From Paulownia fortunei (taxonomy: Eukaryota > Streptophyta > Magnoliopsida > Lamiales > Paulowniaceae), in NCBI GenBank assembly GCA_019321725.1, contig CM033115.1, positions 22,392,673 to 22,456,672 of the forward strand: 64,000 nt of DNA. Reading direction: 5' to 3'. This document shows, piece by piece, positions 60,053 to 64,000 of this stretch. Position 1 is the first letter of the stretch, and each line of letters opens with the position of its first letter. The notes below the pieces were generated by a model, which saw only the letters and a program-made list of their open reading frames with translations, was not told where the DNA came from and did not search any database. Both the position numbers and the translations under genes were made by a program.

Positions 60053-62978
60053 CTACGGAAGCATAACAGCAGGTGAGTATTGGTATCCAGTGATGCTTTT
60101 TATTCTTATCCTTGTAATAGGCTGTATGAGTCGAAGAATAAAAATGTCAAAAGAAATGAAGAATCCAAAATCTACTGTAACTTAGGAAGAGTTCATGTCT
60201 TTCATATGTTGGCAACGTCATGTTTTCTATGTACATATGCACAAAAACAAATTGCTAGACATACTTGACCTTTTAATGTAATTAATCAACATGCAACTTA
60301 ATTGAGTCGTTAAACACAATGAATAGGGATACCTGTCTGTGTCCAATGTTCCTTCGGTAGTTCTTCTTCTTTTCATACTTGAAGACAATGACCTTCTTAT
60401 CCAATGTCTGCAAGGAAAGGGTACTGATGAGTTGATGCGGTATAGAGAAAATATCATACAAGAAGACACTCATGGAACTGTGTCATACTTGCTCTTCAAC
60501 ACCGGCATGGACCGTGGCATTCTGCACAATTGGCTTTCCAATGTACGTGCTTGTTTTTGTTCCGACCAGCAACACTTTATTAAGAGTAATCTGTATGAAG
60601 ATATACAATCATCACCTTCAGAATACTAGTTTTCACAATACTTACACCACAAAATCCCAATTCGCTTTAATTACTGAGGATCAGACAGTCAAGTAGCCAG
60701 ATAAAAAGGAAAGGGAACAAGATATCAAACCCCCAAAATCTTTCACCAACACATGCAGGTCTCCACCCAGGAGCATCATAACCTCTGCCCAAAACTACGT
60801 CTATTCTCCAATTCCTTGACATGGTCACCACTCACCACCATCTCAGACATGTGAGCACACATACTCTCCAGATCTACCATAAAATTGTTATCATAGTACA
60901 TGATTCATCTCCATCAGCAGTACTGTCAAATAGGTTATATTAAGCATAAGCCGGTGAGTAAGTATGTCAACCAGTTACTGGTTCTAAACATAACTGCTGT
61001 TCACCTAAATTTCATTTCAAATTTCCACTATTATCCCTACGCATTCCGTAACAATTAAGAAAATGTAGGTGTTTGTTTATATCTTTAAGAAGTAACAAAC
61101 AATCTGAGCAGTCAAAATTTTAAAGATTCCAGGACATAAAAGAAAAAGTTGAGGAAATTGAGAAAGAACTTCAGATAACTGATGCTTAATGCTAAATCAC
61201 CCCACCAAGACTTCTTGAAACACCATCATGACAGAAAAGAACAAATAATAGGACCCTCACTGATCAGACAAGGTGAGTATGGAAGGAGGCCCATACTTAC
61301 CTGATCGTTTACATTTGCACCTTTAAGCCTCTGTGTGTAGATGTAACGTCAGGGAATACTATGTATTGCCTAGATCCAACCTAAGCAATATTAAACCCAA
61401 ATAAAGAAGTCACAAGTCAACTTCTAAACTCAAACATGATGATGTAGGCTCAAAAATGAAACTTAACCTCCATGGCTTCATTTACAATAAGAATAATTAT
61501 CTGAACAACTAGCATTCAAATGACATGAATAGGCTGCTTTTAAGCAATAAAAAACAGCAACCCGAACAACATTAGTGTAATTACTAGAAACTCAATCATC
61601 CAAAACTAAGAGATCCTCAAAGCGAATCCTATTAGTCATACATATCAAACAAAACTACCATCAAGAAAGGTTGCAGGCGCATACGATCGTACAATTTCAT
61701 ATCATATCTTGTACATGCTCCATTTAAACAAAAACTATTCAGGCATTATCAAATTTCCTCAAAACACTTAAAAACAAACAAACAAACAAACAAACAAAAC
61801 CTTAAAAATCTTAGTTTTGAGTTCTTAAATCTTAGACAAGCTAATGGAGAGGGGAAATACTCGCTATCTAAATGATCATTGGATTACAAAAAGAAAAATG
61901 GAAACGGCTAAGAAGTAGAAATGCTAAACTACTTATCAAATTACTATCAAAAGATGCACTTCTGAATGCAACTTTACATTGCCAAAGTCCTAGAAAGAAA
62001 CAGAAAAACGAAAGAGGGGGAAAAGGACCATCAGTGCCATGCTTAATTTATTATCTTCAACCAGAAAATAAACTAAAAAGAACATTTTGAGAGTATAAGA
62101 GCATCTCCAATCGCACGCCAAATTTTATACAAAAACATCAAATTTGGTGTAATTTCATATCCAATGGAGCACCAAATTTGGTTAAATGTATATATCCCCC
62201 ACAAAATTGTTCTACTCCTAATTAATTAGTATCCTATATTATATATTTAATTAATTTATAATTTAATTTTATTTATTTAATTTTAATTTTCTTATTATTT
62301 TACAATAAAGAGATTAATTATCATAATTAATAAATAATTAATAATTACTATAAATTATAATAATTAACAATAATAAATAAATATATTAAAATAATATTAC
62401 TTGTATAAAATTCAAAAATAAAATACAACGTAAATATTAAAAACTACCAAAAAATCAGAGCTATTTGATATTTTTGGCTATGTTGGTGAGCTAGTTTTTA
62501 CGTATTGTTTTATTGTTCATTTCGAATAATTTATAGAATTTAAATTTTTTAATAAAATGTGCATTCCCAAAAAAGAAAGAAAAACTATCCGGGTCATCAA
62601 AAATCTCTCTAAAATCATCCCTCAACACCAAAATTTTCCAGTAATTGTCAAAAAAGACACGCACACCCACCCACACACACAGCTCACCATCACAACCGCA
62701 AAAACTTCCTCAGGCTTGGGCTCCTCTACTTCAACAACGGGCTCATCTTCCGATTCGGGCTTCTCAGTTTCTGGCTCGCTCAAAGAAACTGCAGCCTTTG
62801 TATCAGTAGATTTAGCAGTGAAAGATAATGTGGGTTGTTTACGTGAGTTGAGCGTGAGAGAAAAGAGAGACTGGGAGAGCGATTGGAGACTGGTCCTTGA
62901 GAGAGAAAGCGGCGTTGGAGTTTTATTCTGAGAGAGTTTTGGTGTGAGAGAAGGACAGAGTGAAAGGGCTGCCGCCAT
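60053..62978 (-). CDS. RPL21: Plastid ribosomal protein L21 with a one-base deletion in exon 2
   Basis: bL21c is a 50S subunit protein of the chloroplast ribosome, imported from the cytosol. Five exons: 62978-62688, 61380-61301, 60590-60489, 60407-60333 and 60121-60053, all GT-AG. Exon 1 from ATG 62978 (MAAALSLCPSLTPKLSQNKT) encodes a Ser-rich transit peptide and an acidic linker ending FAVVM. Exon 2 gives VGSRQYIVFP and then shifts frame: the expected GRYIYTQRLKGANVNDQ is in the next frame, because one base is missing next to 61350. Exon 2 is 80 bp instead of 81. Exon 3 (ITLNKVLLVGTKTSTYIGKP), exon 4 (KKVIVFKYEKKKNYRRNIGH) and exon 5 (PITRIRIKSITGYQ) are intact. Restored length would be 205 residues, against about 220 in Arabidopsis. 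Either a sequencing error or a freshly broken copy. Confidence 0.88.
61773..61798. repeat. (CAAA)n microsatellite
   Basis: Six units of CAAA in intron 1 of RPL21. Confidence 0.9.
62100..62470. mobile_element. Possible MITE-like relict in RPL21 intron 1
   Basis: Starts GAGCATCTCCAATCGCACGC, an opening I associate with several plant MITE families, followed by imperfect repeats of CCAAATTTGG type and a very AT-rich body. I cannot find a clear matching inverted terminus or a target-site duplication, so this is tentative. Confidence 0.3.
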
Positions 62979-63505
62979 TTTTGAGTTTGAGAATTCAGCT
63001 TTCTGAGTGTGTTTTTCTTTTTTCTTCAATTTTCTCGATTGCTTTTGGGGAGGTTCACTATCCTATCCATTGTTGCAAATGAAATTACTTGTTTGCCCTT
63101 GACATGAGTATTTTGGGCCTGCCATACAGGTTTAATAGTGTTTGGTCCAAAGGGCAAAGCTGGCTGTAGCAGAGAGGAGGTGGCGTGTTCAATAGTTGTT
63201 TGAAAATTTATATGACTTCAATCAACCAACAAGTTCAGTTGATCTTTTTTTTACAACAAATAAATCTACAGACGGAATTGTCTGAATATACATGTAAAAA
63301 ATATATACTTACATGTATGTGTATATATATATATATATATATTTAGCAGATCCTAGGTCCAGTACAATCATGGGGAACAGAATTAGTTAGGATTATTGAA
63401 GTCCAGAATTAATGTTTTCATCCTAGCATGGACCGCAAAACCTCCTCCAGGGTAGAAACTATACAGAAGTTGGTCCCTCATTAAAATCTTCCACCTTTTT
63501 TTTTT
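62979..63505. other. RPL21 upstream region and CDPK 3' flank
   Basis: Holds the RPL21 leader and promoter (minus) and, beyond it, sequence downstream of the CDPK fragment stop at 63506. A (TA)n run lies at 63320-63342. No other gene seen. Confidence 0.5.
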
Positions 63506-63872
63506 TCAACCTTCCAGGGCATCTGCCAAGTTAAAGTTCAAGTTGCCTCTCATGGTTCTGGCCCCGAGCCCTGGATTACCCTTCCTCATCGTTGCAGCGT
63601 ATTCTCCATAGTCTATTCGCCCATTCTGTGATATGATAACGTTCAAGTACTAGTTTTAGCATCAAAGTTTTCAAGCATTGAACTTCCAAATTATGATTTC
63701 TTGAGTTATCTTGGTGAATATTCAGGGCTGAAACTTAGAAATATTGCGTTTATCATTGAGAAGGCTTAAATTGTCTCTGTCAACTTTCCTCCATTTCCAT
63801 CTTATTCATATTTAAGGTTGCAGCAAGGAATTCAATGTAGTCTTTAGCTCCATTGTTGTCCACATCAGCGTG
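63506..63872 (-). pseudogene. Calcium-dependent protein kinase (CPK4/CPK11-like) 3' relict
   Basis: Two exon-like blocks on the minus strand. Block 1, 63872-63780, follows an acceptor TTTTGTAG and encodes an EF-hand loop, DVDNNGAKDYIEFLAAT, then LNMNKMEMEES and a stop. In active CDPKs this exon continues with a further EF-hand (AAFSYFDKDGSG type), which is absent here. Block 2, 63625-63506, follows acceptor ATATCACAG and encodes NGRIDYGEYAATMRKGNPGL and a C-terminus RTMRGNLNFNLADALEG, typical of the CPK4/CPK11 branch. The intervening part of EF-hand 3 and the start of EF-hand 4 are missing, so the gene is probably broken. The kinase domain would lie beyond the right edge; 63873-64000 shows no exon. 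Confidence 0.7.
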
Positions 63873-64000
63873 CTACAAAATAATTCACCCATGCTACTGA
63901 AGTAGTAAGTTAGAACTTCGGATTATATTGATATTTATTTAGGACATTATCATTATTCTGACCGGGATCTACGGATGGATAAATTAATGTCTTAAGGACG

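Noticed and set aside
1..64000. CRISPR arrays, tRNA genes, bacterial operons
   Set aside because: No regularly spaced direct repeats with unique spacers were seen, no clear tRNA B-box or cloverleaf was recognised by eye, and gene structure is eukaryotic throughout.

Overview
The window is nuclear DNA of a flowering plant, almost certainly a eudicot. Genes carry short exons with GT-AG introns, intergenic DNA is AT-rich and full of microsatellites, and there are Ty1/copia and TRIM retroelement remains plus a fragment of plastid 23S rDNA inside an intron. I found no CRISPR array, bacterial operon or new enzymatic system. The interest lies in ordinary plant genes and in how duplications, insertions and small lesions have affected them.

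Layout. 1-3.6 kb: 5' part of NRPB10 and complete DPMS3 (both minus). 3.1-6.6 kb: a small duplication zone with two almost identical 424-bp copies of a uL18-like fragment and a second copy of the DPMS3 leader region. 7.8-9.4 kb: the zinc-finger regulator STOP1 (minus). 10.4-13.4 kb: decayed copia elements of one LTR family, apparently nested in opposite orientations. 17.5-22.6 kb: plastid pyruvate dehydrogenase E2 (EMB3003 type, plus), converging with an LRR receptor-like (pseudo)kinase (minus, 23.5-26.6 kb) that carries a one-base frameshift. 28.4 kb: a small unrecognised protein. 29.9-35.9 kb: a seven-exon DUF616 gene (EMB2756 type, minus). 38.4-39.6 kb: a short mTERF-like protein. 40.5-41.2 kb: a GASA/snakin peptide gene (minus). 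41.2-50.8 kb: a gene-poor 9.6-kb stretch in front of a VND7-like NAC gene (50.8-52.5 kb). 52.9-53.5 kb: a TRIM element. 53.7-55.1 kb: a CYP716-like P450 pseudogene. 56.5-58.9 kb: a VTT/DedA (SNARE-associated Golgi) membrane protein. 60.1-63.0 kb: plastid ribosomal protein L21 (minus) with a one-base deletion in exon 2. 63.5-63.9 kb: the remains of a CDPK 3' end.

The genes do not form one pathway; they are housekeeping, organellar and developmental neighbours. From memory of Arabidopsis locus numbers, STOP1, the LRR kinase, EMB3003, EMB2756, CPK11 and RPL21 lie at At1g34-At1g35, while VND7 and the VTT gene are adjacent at At1g71930-At1g71940, so this window seems to combine two Arabidopsis intervals. 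Exon boundaries were set by hand from GT-AG sites, reading frame and remembered homologues. They are internally consistent (spliced lengths divide by three except for the two frameshifted genes) but were not checked by alignment or RNA data.
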